A stretch of DNA of 64,000 bases from Litorisediminicola beolgyonensis (GCF_042679605.1 NZ_JBHTMU010000002.1:1-64000), one strand, 5' to 3'. Positions 15,605 through 27,545 are shown, numbered from the stretch's first letter. Made by a program: numbers and translations. Notes: generated from the sequence alone by a model not told the origin.

Positions 15605-18082
15605 ATGCCAACAGGACCACGCTCGCTCCCCCGCCCGCTGATCCTCGCATCGGTGACGGTCCTCTGCGTGATGGGCATCGGCATTCTCGTCGAGGACGTC
15701 CGGACCGAGCTCAAGCTTCTGAACTCGGCCACCTCGGACAACGCGCAGTGGACGCTGTCGCAAGCGGATGTCGAGTTCCTGGAGCTGCAGGGCGCGGTCG
15801 ACGACCTGGCCTATGGCGACGAGCGCGCCATCGCCCAGTCCCGGCTCGAGTTCGACATCTTCTACAGCCGGATCGCGATGCTGTCGCGCAGTTCGCTCTA
15901 CGGCGAATTGCTCGACCAGCGGGACTATGCCTCGGCGCTCTCCACGATATCGGCGTCGCTGGACGAGATCGCCCAGCTGATCGACCAGCCGGACAGCGCG
16001 CTTGTCGCCGACGCGGCGGCGCTCCAACAGAGCGTCGACGCGCTCAGGCCCGCGGTGCGCGAGCTGACCACCTCGGGACTGGCGCAGATCACGGCCCTGT
16101 CGGACGCGCGCCGACACTCCTTTGCCGATACGCTCTACCGGCTTGCGATGGTGCTGACCGTCTTCGTGCTCGCGCTGGCTCTCATGGCGATCTACTCCTC
16201 GGCCAAGAGCCGCGAGACCCGCCGCCGCGAGCTGGAGCTCGGATCGGCCTATGCGCGGCTCAACACGGTGATCGGCACATCGCTCGACGGTGTGATCGTG
16301 ACCGACATGTCGGGCTCCATTCTCGACTTCAACCCCGCCGCCGAGCAGATCTTCCGCCGCCGCGCCCAAGACGTTCTGTGCCAACCGATCGGCGACGTCA
16401 TCGTGCCGCCTCATCTGCGCGCGGCCCACAACGCGGGCATGGCGCGCATGGCGCAAAACGGCGAGATGCGGGTCGTGGGCCAGGGACGCGTTCAGTTGGA
16501 GGGCATGCGCTCGGACGGCTCGCTCTTTCCCGTCGAGCTTGCGCTGCAGACAGCCGAGGCCGAAGGCACGCGGCTCATCGTGGCCTTCCTGCGCGACATC
16601 TCGGCCCAGGTCGCCGCCGAGCAGGCGCTCGTCGATGCGCGCGACCACGCGCTTGCCGGGGAAAAGGCGAAATCCGATTTCCTCGCGGTGATGACGCATG
16701 AGATCCGCACACCGCTGAACGGTGTCCTGGGCTTCCTGGGGCTCCTGAAGAACACGCCGCTCTCCGCCAAGCAGGAAGACTACGTGAAGAAGATGGCGAT
16801 CTCCGGCGACATCCTGATGCAGCATGTCGACTCGGTCCTCGATATCGCCCGGATCGAGACCGGCAAGATGCGGTTCACCCAGGAACGTGTGCATCTCGGT
16901 CAGCTCGTGAAGGATCTCGTCGACAGCCAGACCAGCGCAGCGGCGCGAAACGGAAACACGCTGAGCTGGGTCTGGGTCGGCGAGCCGCTCGACTGGATCT
17001 GGATCGATCCGATGCGGCTGAAGCAAATCCTGCTCAACATCGTCGGCAATGCCATCAAGTTCACCCGCAACGGCACGATCAGCGTCGAGCTCGAGCAGGA
17101 GCTGACCGATGCGCCCAACCCAGTCGTGATGTTCCGCGTGATAGATACCGGCACCGGGATCGGCGAGGACGAGCAGGAGCGCATCTTCGAGGATTTCCAC
17201 ACCTCGGACACGGGCTTCGACCGCGCGGTGGGCGGAACCGGCCTCGGCCTCGGTATTGCCAAGCGCCTGGTCGACGCGCTGGGCGGCGAGATCGGCGTCG
17301 AAAGCGATCCCGGCGAAGGCAGCGTCTTCTGGGTGCAGCTTCCCGTGCGCGAAGCGGCCGCTCCGCAGACACCTGTCGTAGATCGCCGCGCGCAGCCTCG
17401 GAGCGAGGCGCGCAAGATCCTCGTCGTCGAGGATAACGAGATCAACCGGCATCTCGTTCGCGAGACGCTCGAAGGCTTCGGTCATCGGGTCTGGGAGGTC
17501 GAGAACGGCGAGGATGCCATCGAGATCGCCGGACGCGAACGCTTCGACCTGATCCTGATGGATATCTCGATGCCGGTGATGGACGGGCTGCAAGCCACCC
17601 GTCGGATCCGCGAGGATCACGGCGCGTCCTACAACGTGCCGATCATCGCGCTGTCGGCCAATGTCCTGCCAGAAGCCCAGAAGCGCTTCATAGAAGCCGG
17701 AATGACCGCCTATATCGGAAAGCCGTTCGAGCAGGACGAGCTGCGGGCGCTGATCGCCCGCTATACCGAGGATGCCGGCGATCCCGTGTCGGTGTCGGAC
17801 GCCGCGCCCGATCCGAGAGAGAAGATCCGTGCCAAGTTCCACGCCGCGTTCCAGAAGGAGCTGATCGAGTTCTCCGACTGGCTGGCGGGCGAGCCCGAGG
17901 ACCTCGAGGAGGTCGCCTTTCGCAGCCACAAGCTCGCCGGTGGCGCGGGCGCGTTCGAAGCGCACGAGCTGCGCGAGGCTCTGGTCTCCGTCGAGGAGGC
18001 TGCGCGCAGCGGCGACCGGCAGGCCATCGTCGACCGGGTGGCCGCCGCGCTGCCGCTCATCGCTTCTGAGACAGCGCGATAG
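15605..18082 (+). CDS. Hybrid sensor histidine kinase with PAS, REC and HPt domains
   Basis: An 825-aa inner membrane kinase. Transmembrane helices at about 12-28 and 178-198 enclose a periplasmic helical sensor of about 150 residues. PAS is at about 218-335. HisKA has the phospho-acceptor His365 in MTHEIRTPLNG. HATPase runs about 432-580 with GGTGLGLGIAKRLV. The receiver is at about 603-718 with Asp653 in LILMDISMPVMDG. A C-terminal HPt has His near 775 in FRSHKLAGGAGAF. This is a complete internal phosphorelay lacking only an output protein, which the LuxR-type regulator at 12611 could supply. A GTG at 15581 is an alternative start, and neither has a strong ribosome binding site. It ends three bases before the convergent Wza gene. 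Confidence 0.93.
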   Translation: MPTGPRSLPRPLILASVTVLCVMGIGILVEDVRTELKLLNSATSDNAQWTLSQADVEFLELQGAVDDLAYGDERAIAQSRLEFDIFYSRIAMLSRSSLYGELLDQRDYASALSTISASLDEIAQLIDQPDSALVADAAALQQSVDALRPAVRELTTSGLAQITALSDARRHSFADTLYRLAMVLTVFVLALALMAIYSSAKSRETRRRELELGSAYARLNTVIGTSLDGVIVTDMSGSILDFNPAAEQIFRRRAQDVLCQPIGDVIVPPHLRAAHNAGMARMAQNGEMRVVGQGRVQLEGMRSDGSLFPVELALQTAEAEGTRLIVAFLRDISAQVAAEQALVDARDHALAGEKAKSDFLAVMTHEIRTPLNGVLGFLGLLKNTPLSAKQEDYVKKMAISGDILMQHVDSVLDIARIETGKMRFTQERVHLGQLVKDLVDSQTSAAARNGNTLSWVWVGEPLDWIWIDPMRLKQILLNIVGNAIKFTRNGTISVELEQELTDAPNPVVMFRVIDTGTGIGEDEQERIFEDFHTSDTGFDRAVGGTGLGLGIAKRLVDALGGEIGVESDPGEGSVFWVQLPVREAAAPQTPVVDRRAQPRSEARKILVVEDNEINRHLVRETLEGFGHRVWEVENGEDAIEIAGRERFDLILMDISMPVMDGLQATRRIREDHGASYNVPIIALSANVLPEAQKRFIEAGMTAYIGKPFEQDELRALIARYTEDAGDPVSVSDAAPDPREKIRAKFHAAFQKELIEFSDWLAGEPEDLEEVAFRSHKLAGGAGAFEAHELREALVSVEEAARSGDRQAIVDRVAAALPLIASETAR

Positions 18083-18085
18083 ACC

Positions 18086-19303
18086 CTATTCGAAAACGAG
18101 GCTGGCGGCTCCGACGATGCCCAGGACCCGCCCGACCTCGGCGATATTGGTCACCGCGCTGTCGTAGCAGGCAATCGCATCCCCGGGCAGCAGGTAGGGG
18201 TCGTAATCGTCGCGGTCCGGGCGACGCAGCATGTCCTCGATGTCGCGCTCGATCACCGTCGACACACCGGTGACCGGGTTGCGGGTGAAGAGCACAGCCG
18301 AGCGGCTTGCGCTGGTGGCCCGTGATCCGCCGACGCAATTGGCATCGACTACCGCCTGCATGAATCGGGTGCCCCAAGGGATCTCGCGCACGTCGCGCCC
18401 GATGGCCGAGGAAGCGTTGTTGCTGGCAGGCTGGGTGAGGTTCGACAGGAACAGCGACACGCCCGCCGGGCTGACCGGGCTCGGCCGCATCAGGTCGTCC
18501 TGGAAGCAGCGCCGGGTCGGCACCACGACCTCGTCCCCCGCCAGGAGCATGATATCGGCCACGCCGACACCTTCGTAGACGCCGCGCAGGTCCAGCCGGT
18601 AGCGCGAGCCGCCGCGCACAAGCTCGATGGCCGAGAGATCGGCGTCGGGACGGATGCCGCCGACAGCGCGGATCGCCGCGGCGAGAGAGCGCGCGTCGGT
18701 CGAGGCGCCCAATGCCTCCTGGCGCGCGCGGTCGATATCGCCTGCGCGGAGCCCGCCGATCTCGACCGCATGCGGCTCGAACACCGCGCCAGAGACGCCC
18801 ACCGTCACGCCCGAGAAATCGGCGACCCGGACCGACAGGAGCGGCGCCACGTCGTAGAGCCTCTCGCGCAGAAGCGCGGTGCGAAGCGACCGCTCGACCT
18901 CGGCCGGACTGCGGCCCTGGGCCGGAACCGGATCGAGAAACGGAAGCTTCAACGTCCCGTCGCCCGAGACGACATAACGACCGGTCAGAACCTCGTCTTC
19001 GCCGATCCGCACGTCCAGCAGATCGTTCCGCGACAGGCGCTCACCAAGGAGCGGCGCGGGGATGGACCCGAACTTGGAGCCCGCCTGCCCTCCCAGGGGC
19101 GCCGTACAGGACGCGGCATTGATGCGCGCGGAGTTCAGCACGACCGGTGTTTCGATCCTGGCCGGGGGGGTGCGATACTGCGCCTGGTACCCGCCGCCCT
19201 CGGCGACCGGCTCGATGTTCTCGGGCGACCGCGCCGGTCCGCAAGCAAAGAGCGCGGTGCAGCACAGAAGCGGCAACCAGTTCGATCTCTTGAGGCCCGT
19301 CAC
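18086..19303 (-). CDS. Outer-membrane polysaccharide export lipoprotein (Wza-like)
   Basis: A 405-aa lipoprotein with signal ending ALFAC (Cys21). The poly_export domain is visible as LSRNDLLDVRIGEDEVLTGRYVVSGDGTLKLPFLDPVPAQGRS. It is followed by SLBB-like segments (VTVGVSGAVFEPHAVEI, VGGIRPDADLSAIELVRGG). Wza forms the octameric outer-membrane pore through which polymer leaves the cell. The GTG start at 19303 follows a GGGCGAGAG ribosome binding site and gives a proper lipoprotein signal, and the ATG at 19366 does not. The C-terminal part after residue 250 is longer than in E. coli Wza and has no clear helix for membrane insertion. A palindrome copy lies 84-99 bp upstream. Confidence 0.92.
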   Translation of the reverse strand: MTGLKRSNWLPLLCCTALFACGPARSPENIEPVAEGGGYQAQYRTPPARIETPVVLNSARINAASCTAPLGGQAGSKFGSIPAPLLGERLSRNDLLDVRIGEDEVLTGRYVVSGDGTLKLPFLDPVPAQGRSPAEVERSLRTALLRERLYDVAPLLSVRVADFSGVTVGVSGAVFEPHAVEIGGLRAGDIDRARQEALGASTDARSLAAAIRAVGGIRPDADLSAIELVRGGSRYRLDLRGVYEGVGVADIMLLAGDEVVVPTRRCFQDDLMRPSPVSPAGVSLFLSNLTQPASNNASSAIGRDVREIPWGTRFMQAVVDANCVGGSRATSASRSAVLFTRNPVTGVSTVIERDIEDMLRRPDRDDYDPYLLPGDAIACYDSAVTNIAEVGRVLGIVGAASLVFE

Positions 19304-19385
19304 GTCTCTCGCCCGCCTTCCGAAGTCTGTTGCGGGAGCTAGTCCTGGCCAGTCCCGTCCTGCCACGGTTCACCGGGATGGAAAC

Positions 19386-19403
19386 ACTATCCTTCCGAAT
19401 AGT
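19386..19403. promoter_or_regulatory. EPS-locus palindrome between wza-like and wzx-like genes
   Basis: ACTATCC-TTCC-GAATAGT, with the same CTATCC core and 4-bp spacer as the other copies and one substitution in the right half. It is centred nearly midway between the two divergent start codons (19303 and 19502), so one bound protein could affect both. Confidence 0.45.
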
Positions 19404-19501
19404 CCACGCTTCTGACACGCCACGGGCTCGACATTCCCGTCCGGGATTTGAATGCCACACAGGGGGTATCAAGGGGGCACACCTGAACAAGGCCCGTGTC
19501 C

Positions 19502-20737
19502 ATGCCCCTGTCCGCCTCTCTCGGCTCCCTCGCCCGCAACTTCGCCGCTTATGGCGCGTCCGAGGCAGCCTCCAAGGCATCGCGACTGCTTGTCGTGATC
19601 GCCGCCGCGCGCGCTCTGCCACCCGCCGAAATCGGCATCGCCGCGGCGGCACTTGCGACATCCGAGATCCTCAAGGCCCTGACAGAGACCGGCGCGGTGC
19701 AACGCATCATCGCGGCCCCCGCCGCCCGGCTCGAGGCGACATGCCTGACCGCGCATCGGTTGGTCTGGGTCTGGTGCCTCGGGCTTTTCCTCGTCCAGAT
19801 CGCCGTGGCGTTCGTCCTCTGGGCCGTCGGAGGCAGCGTCGCGGTCTCGATCCTCGTGGCGGTTCTCGCCGGAGAGTATCTCTTCATGCCCGGCGGGCTG
19901 GTGCAGGCCGGGCTTGCGATGCGCGAGAACAAGCTGCGCCAGGCCGCCGCGATCACCGGGAGCCAGGTCGTGCTCGCCAACATACTGTCGGTTCTCCTGG
20001 CCCTGATCTGGCCCTCGGCCCTCGCGCTGATCCTTCCGAAGCTTCTGACCGCGCCGGTCTGGCTCGTCGCCATGCGGCGCCTGCGTCCCTGGCGGCCCGC
20101 AGCGGGCGTGGCACCCGCGCCGCTCGCGCCCTTCCTGCGCTTCGGCTGGGCCGTGCTGGCGGTCGAGGTGGTCAAGGCGCTGCGCCTCTACGCCGACAAG
20201 CTGGTCGTCGGCCTGCTTCTCGGAGCCGAGGCGCTCGGCCTCTATTTCATGGCCTTCAACGCAGGCCTCAGCCTCTCGAACGCCGTCTCGCAAGCCTTCG
20301 CCACGGTGCTCTTTCCGCACCTCCATGCCCATGCGGACCGCGCTGCCGCGCTGCGCGAGAGCATCACCCTGTCGCTCGCGCTGACCGTGCCCGTGGCCTC
20401 TGCCCAGTCGCTGCTCGCGCCGGTTTACGTGCCGCTGCTCCTCGGCGCCCAATATGCCGAGCTGAGCAGCGTCGTCGCCCTGCTCTGCCTCGCCGCCATC
20501 CCGACGATGATCTGGACCGCGGCCGCCGGCTGGTTGCGGAGCTGCGAACGGCCCGACCTCGAGTTTGCCGTGACCCTCGTTCTCGCCGCGGCGGTGATCC
20601 TGAACACTGTCGTCCTGGCGCCGTCGGGCCTTCTCGCCATCGCGCAGGGCTACCTGGCGATCACCGTGCTGATCATGACCGCGGCGTCCCTGCCCGCGCT
20701 CGCCACGGCTTTTTCCTTCCGCAACAGGAGCGCGTGA
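19502..20737 (+). CDS. Lipid-linked oligosaccharide flippase (Wzx/polysaccharide transporter)
   Basis: A 411-aa protein with about 12 hydrophobic helices. The N-terminal layout FAAYGASEAASKASRLLVVIAAARALPPAEIGIAA is typical of the MATE-like polysaccharide transporter/Wzx family. It would translocate undecaprenyl-linked repeat units to the periplasm for polymerisation. The ATG at 19502 is preferred (AAGG nine bases before) over a GTG at 19496. It heads a four-gene run with the glycosyltransferases. The next gene begins 3 bp after its stop. Confidence 0.88.
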   Translation: MPLSASLGSLARNFAAYGASEAASKASRLLVVIAAARALPPAEIGIAAAALATSEILKALTETGAVQRIIAAPAARLEATCLTAHRLVWVWCLGLFLVQIAVAFVLWAVGGSVAVSILVAVLAGEYLFMPGGLVQAGLAMRENKLRQAAAITGSQVVLANILSVLLALIWPSALALILPKLLTAPVWLVAMRRLRPWRPAAGVAPAPLAPFLRFGWAVLAVEVVKALRLYADKLVVGLLLGAEALGLYFMAFNAGLSLSNAVSQAFATVLFPHLHAHADRAAALRESITLSLALTVPVASAQSLLAPVYVPLLLGAQYAELSSVVALLCLAAIPTMIWTAAAGWLRSCERPDLEFAVTLVLAAAVILNTVVLAPSGLLAIAQGYLAITVLIMTAASLPALATAFSFRNRSA

Positions 20738-20740
20738 CCC

Positions 20741-21664
20741 ATGCCGCTGATCTCCGTCATCATCCCTTGCTTCAATGCCGCCGCGACGCTCGGCGCCACG
20801 TTGGAGGCCCTCCGCGCCCAAACCCTCCAGGATTGGGAGGCTCTCATCGTCGATGACGGCTCCACCGACGAGAGCGCCGAGATCGCAAAGCATGTCGCGG
20901 CGAAGGATCCGCGCATCGCGCTGACCCGCAATCCGGGTCGCGGCCCGAGCGCGGCTCGCAACCACGCCGGGTTGAACCTCGCCAAAGGCCGGATCCTCGC
21001 CTTCTGCGATGCCGACGACATCTGGACGCCCGGAAAGCTCGAGGCAGTGTCCAAGGCCCTCGACGCCGGGCACGCGGACGCGGTGTTCGGCCAGACCGCC
21101 TTTTTCGCCGCTCACCCGTCCGACGCGCGCAGCATCTCCGGCGTGTCGCAGGGTGACATCACCATCGAGACGCTTCTGGGCGAAAACCCCGTCTGCACCC
21201 TGTCCAACCTGAGCCTCGGCGCCGAGCATTTCCGCGCGCTCGGCGGGTTCGACGCGACGCTTGTCCATAACGAGGATCTCGATTTCCTCATTCGGCTCGT
21301 CGGTCACGGCGGCCAATTGCGCGGCCTGCCGGGCGTGCATGTCTACTACCGCACGAGCCCGAGCGGCCTCTCCGCCGATCTCGCCGCGATGCAGGCGGCC
21401 CGCCGCCGCCTTCTGGCGACGGCAGCACGCTTCGGGGTCACGGCAAATCGCCGCAACGAGGCGATCTACCTGCGCTACCTCGCGCGCCGCGCGCTGCGCC
21501 TCGACCTCTCGCCCGTGCTCTCCGCGCGCCTGGCGCTGACCGGGTTCGTGACCGATCCGGGCGGCTTCCTGTCACCGGTTCACCGGGGGCTCGCGACATT
21601 GGGGGCCGCGTGCGCCGCACCGATCCTTCCCGGCGCGACCCGCCGCGCGCTCTTTTCGAAGTAA
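20741..21664 (+). CDS. Family 2 glycosyltransferase
   Basis: A 307-aa GT-A fold enzyme starting MPLISVIIPCFNAAATLGATLEAL. It has the nucleotide-sugar loop IVDDGSTDES, the N-x-G-x-S-x-A-R-N motif (RNPGRGPSAARNHAG), the metal-binding DxD in FCDADDIW, and a C-terminal ED motif in LVHNEDLDF. It transfers a sugar onto the lipid-linked repeat unit at the cytoplasmic face. A C-terminal helical region of about 90 residues follows. It is very similar in layout to the next gene, which suggests a duplication with divergence in sugar specificity. Tightly packed in the Wzx operon. Confidence 0.92.
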   Translation: MPLISVIIPCFNAAATLGATLEALRAQTLQDWEALIVDDGSTDESAEIAKHVAAKDPRIALTRNPGRGPSAARNHAGLNLAKGRILAFCDADDIWTPGKLEAVSKALDAGHADAVFGQTAFFAAHPSDARSISGVSQGDITIETLLGENPVCTLSNLSLGAEHFRALGGFDATLVHNEDLDFLIRLVGHGGQLRGLPGVHVYYRTSPSGLSADLAAMQAARRRLLATAARFGVTANRRNEAIYLRYLARRALRLDLSPVLSARLALTGFVTDPGGFLSPVHRGLATLGAACAAPILPGATRRALFSK

Positions 21665-21674
21665 GGAGACCAGA

Positions 21675-22643
21675 ATGCCCCGAGCATCCATCATCGTGCC
21701 GAGCTACAACAGCGCAGCCACCCTGCCCGCAACGCTGGCCTCCCTGCTCGCGCAGACCGCGAAAGACTTCGAAATCGTCGTCGTCGACGATGGCTCGACC
21801 GACAGCACCCCGGACCTGCTGCAGCGCATCACCGATCCGCGTCTTCGCATAGTGCGTCAGGCCAATCGCGGCCTTGCCGGCGCGCGCAACAGTGGCGTTC
21901 ACGCGGCGCGCGGCACCGTCGTCGGGTTTTGCGATGCCGACGATCTTTGGCATCCGCAGAAACTCGACCGCCACCTGGAGCACCTGGCGGCGCGGCCGCG
22001 GATCGGGGTCAGCTACTCGGGCTCTTCGTTGATCGACGCTAAGGGCCGTGCCACCGGCCACGCCCAGCGGCCCCGTCTGAAGCGCGTGGATGCGACGCAT
22101 GTCTTTCTGCGCAATCCCATCGGAAACGGCTCCGCCCCGGTCTTCCGCCGCTCGGCGCTCGATGCGATCTCCTATCTCCCCAAGGGCGGAGACACCCGCC
22201 CCTGGGTCTTCGACGAGACCTTCCGGCAATCCGAGGATATCGAGTGCTGGCTCCGTCTCGCGCTCACGACCGGTTGGGGCATCGAAGGCGTCCCGGGTCT
22301 TTTGACGCTCTACCGGGTCAACCCGCGCGGGCTTTCGGCCAATCTCGAACGGCAGCTGGCCTCGTGGGAGGCCATGGTGCGCAAACTCACGCCGCTCGAT
22401 CCGTCCTTCTTCCAGGCCCATACCGCGGCCGCGCGGGCCTATCAGCTGCGCTACCTCGCGCGCCGCGCGGTGAGCGCGCTCGATGCCGACGCCGCCTGGA
22501 GCTACGCGCGGCGCGCACTGGCCAGCTCGCTGGCGCCGCTGCGCGACGAGCCCCTCAAGACCGCGGTGACGATGGCCGCCGCGCTCGCCCTGCGATCCGG
22601 ATCGGTCGAGCCGCTGCGGCGCTGCTCCGGACTTTTTCGATAA
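21675..22643 (+). CDS. Family 2 glycosyltransferase
   Basis: A 322-aa GT2 protein starting MPRASIIVPSYNSAATLPATLASLLAQT, with VVDDGSTDSTPDLL, RQANRGLAGARNSGVHAARG and FCDADDLW (DxD). The acidic EDIECW segment occupies the catalytic base position. AAGGAG precedes the ATG. It shares its whole architecture with the upstream neighbour (same motifs, similar C-terminal YLARRA repeat: RYLARRALRLDLSP and RYLARRAVSALDAD), supporting local duplication. Cytoplasmic, adding a residue of the exopolysaccharide repeat. Confidence 0.92.
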   Translation: MPRASIIVPSYNSAATLPATLASLLAQTAKDFEIVVVDDGSTDSTPDLLQRITDPRLRIVRQANRGLAGARNSGVHAARGTVVGFCDADDLWHPQKLDRHLEHLAARPRIGVSYSGSSLIDAKGRATGHAQRPRLKRVDATHVFLRNPIGNGSAPVFRRSALDAISYLPKGGDTRPWVFDETFRQSEDIECWLRLALTTGWGIEGVPGLLTLYRVNPRGLSANLERQLASWEAMVRKLTPLDPSFFQAHTAAARAYQLRYLARRAVSALDADAAWSYARRALASSLAPLRDEPLKTAVTMAAALALRSGSVEPLRRCSGLFR

Positions 22644-22678
22644 CTCATTCCTCTTAAGCTCAAGAAAGGACCCCTGCC

Positions 22679-23692
22679 ATGACCCGTCCCCGCATCATTC
22701 ACCTCTTCGACGACGCCACCTCGGGCGGCATCATGCGCGTGCTGGACTACGTGCAGCAGAACGCCGAGATGTCGCTTCAGGCAGACCATGAGCTCCGCCG
22801 CGTCACGCGCGGATCACTGTCGCTCGGACGCTATGACGCCGACATGGTCGTCTCGCATCTGACGGTGAACTGGCGGAGCCTTCCCGGCCTCATGGCATTG
22901 CGCGCCGCGAACCCGCAGCTCCCTCTCGTCCATGTCGAACACAGCTACACCGAGCAATTCGTCGCCCTGCACGTGCCGCGCCGCGGAAGGTTCGAAACGC
23001 TTCTGCGCTGCGCGAATTCCCTGTTCGATCGCGTGGTTGCGGTCAGCGCGGCGCAAGCCGAGTGGATGCGGGCGCGGTCCCTCGCTCCGCGCGGCAAGCT
23101 GAAGGTCATCCGGTCGGCCGTCGACTACGCCCCGTTCCTGGCATTGCCCGAGCCCACAGGCGCGCCGCGCGTTGTCGGAGCGATCGGGCGGCTCGATCCG
23201 ATCAAGGGGTTCGATGTCCTGATCGAAGCCTTCCGCTCCGATCCCGATCTCGATCTCGAGTTGCGCATCTTCGGAGACGGCCCCGAGGCGCCCAGGCTGA
23301 AGGCCCTTGCGGCAGGCGATCCGCGCATCCGCTTTTTCGGCCATTACGACGATCCGGTCGCGGCCATGGCCTCGGTCGATATCGTGGCGATGCCATCGAT
23401 GCGCGAGGCATACGGCCTCGTCGCCGCCGAAGCCCGCGCGGCAGGTCGGCTGTTGCTGGTCTCACCGGTCGACGGACTCCTCGACCACGTCGCCGACGGC
23501 GCCCGCGCCGTCCATGCCCACACGCCCGAGGCCTGGGCCGCCGCACTCCGCAGCCCCGATCTCGAACTGGCCCGGATGCGGATGTCGAAACCCGACGCCG
23601 CCGCCTTCTCGACGAGCTGGCGCAACCTGATCGCGGAACTCCTGCCCGCCAATAGGAACGCTATGCCGTCCGAGGACATCGCAAGCCTTTGA
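22679..23692 (+). CDS. Family 4 glycosyltransferase
   Basis: A 337-aa GT-B fold protein. The C-terminal half has VVGAIGRLDPIKGFDVLIEAF, LELRIFGDGPEAPRLKALA, IRFFGHYDDPVAAM and the EX7E signature in MREAYGLVAAEARAAG, all typical of GT4. The N-terminal domain contains VHVEHSYTEQF. It is likely the last transferase of the repeat-unit pathway. AAAGGA precedes the ATG. A hairpin at 23694-23716 follows the stop and may end the transcript. Confidence 0.9.
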   Translation: MTRPRIIHLFDDATSGGIMRVLDYVQQNAEMSLQADHELRRVTRGSLSLGRYDADMVVSHLTVNWRSLPGLMALRAANPQLPLVHVEHSYTEQFVALHVPRRGRFETLLRCANSLFDRVVAVSAAQAEWMRARSLAPRGKLKVIRSAVDYAPFLALPEPTGAPRVVGAIGRLDPIKGFDVLIEAFRSDPDLDLELRIFGDGPEAPRLKALAAGDPRIRFFGHYDDPVAAMASVDIVAMPSMREAYGLVAAEARAAGRLLLVSPVDGLLDHVADGARAVHAHTPEAWAAALRSPDLELARMRMSKPDAAAFSTSWRNLIAELLPANRNAMPSEDIASL

Positions 23693-23693
23693 G

Positions 23694-23716
23694 GCGTTTA
23701 TTCGATTGATAAACGC
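23694..23716 (+). terminator. Hairpin after the glycosyltransferase operon
   Basis: Perfect 8-bp stem GCGTTTAT / ATAAACGC with a 7-nt loop, starting 1 bp after the stop codon. No uridine run follows, so it may be a 3'-end stabiliser and not a true intrinsic terminator. Confidence 0.4.
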
Positions 23717-23747
23717 GAGGGAGTCGCGGCGAACTTTGTTCACGTGA

Positions 23748-23985
23748 GAGGATATTTTTGGTCCGGTGGCGCTGCACCCGCGGTTTGCCGAGATCTACAA
23801 GCGCAAGATCGCGGAGCTCTCGGACGCGCTGACCCGGGACGATGTGCGGAGCGAGGCGGGCGAGGTTCTGCGGGGTCTGATCGAGCGGATCGTGGCGCGG
23901 CCCGAGGAGGACGGGCATGCGCTTGAGCTCTATGGGGAGCTTGGTGCGATCGTGGCTTTGTGCGGGGAGGCCGGACATGCCGACG
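23748..23985 (+). pseudogene. Serine recombinase C-terminal remnant
   Basis: The frame reads GPVALHPRFAEIYKRKIAELSDAL...EVLRGLIERIVARPEEDGHALELYGELGAIVALC, the C-terminal helix and tail of large serine recombinases found in alphaproteobacterial mobile elements. The catalytic N-terminal domain and zinc ribbon are gone. An in-frame stop (TGA 23745-23747) lies just upstream. The frame continues without a stop into the complement of tRNA-fMet, and that extension is not protein. This is a scar of a past mobile element at the right edge of the exopolysaccharide locus. Confidence 0.7.
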
Positions 23986-24020
23986 CCCGCGTTGTGAGCG
24001 CGGGCGTTGGGCAAGTAACG

Positions 24021-24097
<77 letters not shown>

Positions 24098-24167
24098 GGT
24101 GGTGGGCTGTATTGTAGCCCTGAGCGGTGATCGTTTGAGAGAGATACGTGTGTGTCGTGGCTTGTTA

Positions 24168-24285
24168 GGTTTGGCGGTGACCTACTCTCCCACGTCTTGA
24201 GACGCAGTACCATTGGCGCTACGGCACTTAACGGCCGGGTTCGGAATGGAGCCGGGTGTTTTGCTCGTGCTATGACCACCAAACC
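24168..24285 (-). rRNA. rrf: 5S ribosomal RNA
   Basis: About 118 nt. Minus-strand ends GGTTTGGTGG and CCGCCAAACC pair. Internal CCATTCCGAACCCGG and the GGGAGAGTAGG near the 3' end are diagnostic. Exact ends are estimated from the terminal stem. Confidence 0.93.
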
Positions 24286-24465
24286 GAACAAACCACGACG
24301 CACGACGCGCCTTTGGCGCGGCGGGTGCGGGTAAACGTGTTCGGTTTTCCCGAACATGTGGCCGCACACCCATCCATGCCGGGTGCGTCATAGGCGTTTA
24401 TCCAAGTCAGTACACGTTGCGGTGCATGCTTTTGACCAGTTTGGGCGTGTCCTGCCTGTTACTGG

Positions 24466-27355
<2,890 letters not shown>

Positions 27356-27377
27356 CCAGAAAGAGACAGGATATTTG

Positions 27378-27405
27378 CGCTACCGCCTTCGGCTACTTGA
27401 GCGCT
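27378..27405 (-). repeat. rrn hairpin repeat, copy 1
   Basis: 28 nt. On the transcribed strand GCGCTCAAGTAGCC-GAA-GGCGGTAGCGC, outer stem GCGCT/AGCGC. It lies 22 nt upstream of the estimated 23S 5' end. See copies at 27518, 28427 and 29999. Confidence 0.7.
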
Positions 27406-27517
27406 GACGCGTCGCATAGTCTGAGCGATAACATATCCCACCGCGGTCATATGCAGGCTGGTTCGTCTGCTGACCTCTGTTTCCGGATCAAAAGCATACT
27501 ATCCCGCGCTCGATCTT

Positions 27518-27545
27518 GTCCTACCGCCTCCGGCTACTTGAGGAC
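27518..27545 (-). repeat. rrn hairpin repeat, copy 2
   Basis: 28 nt in the spacer, with outer stem changed to GTCCT/AGGAC (both sides altered, pairing kept) and the same core CTCAAGTAGCCGGAGGCGGTAG. Confidence 0.7.
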
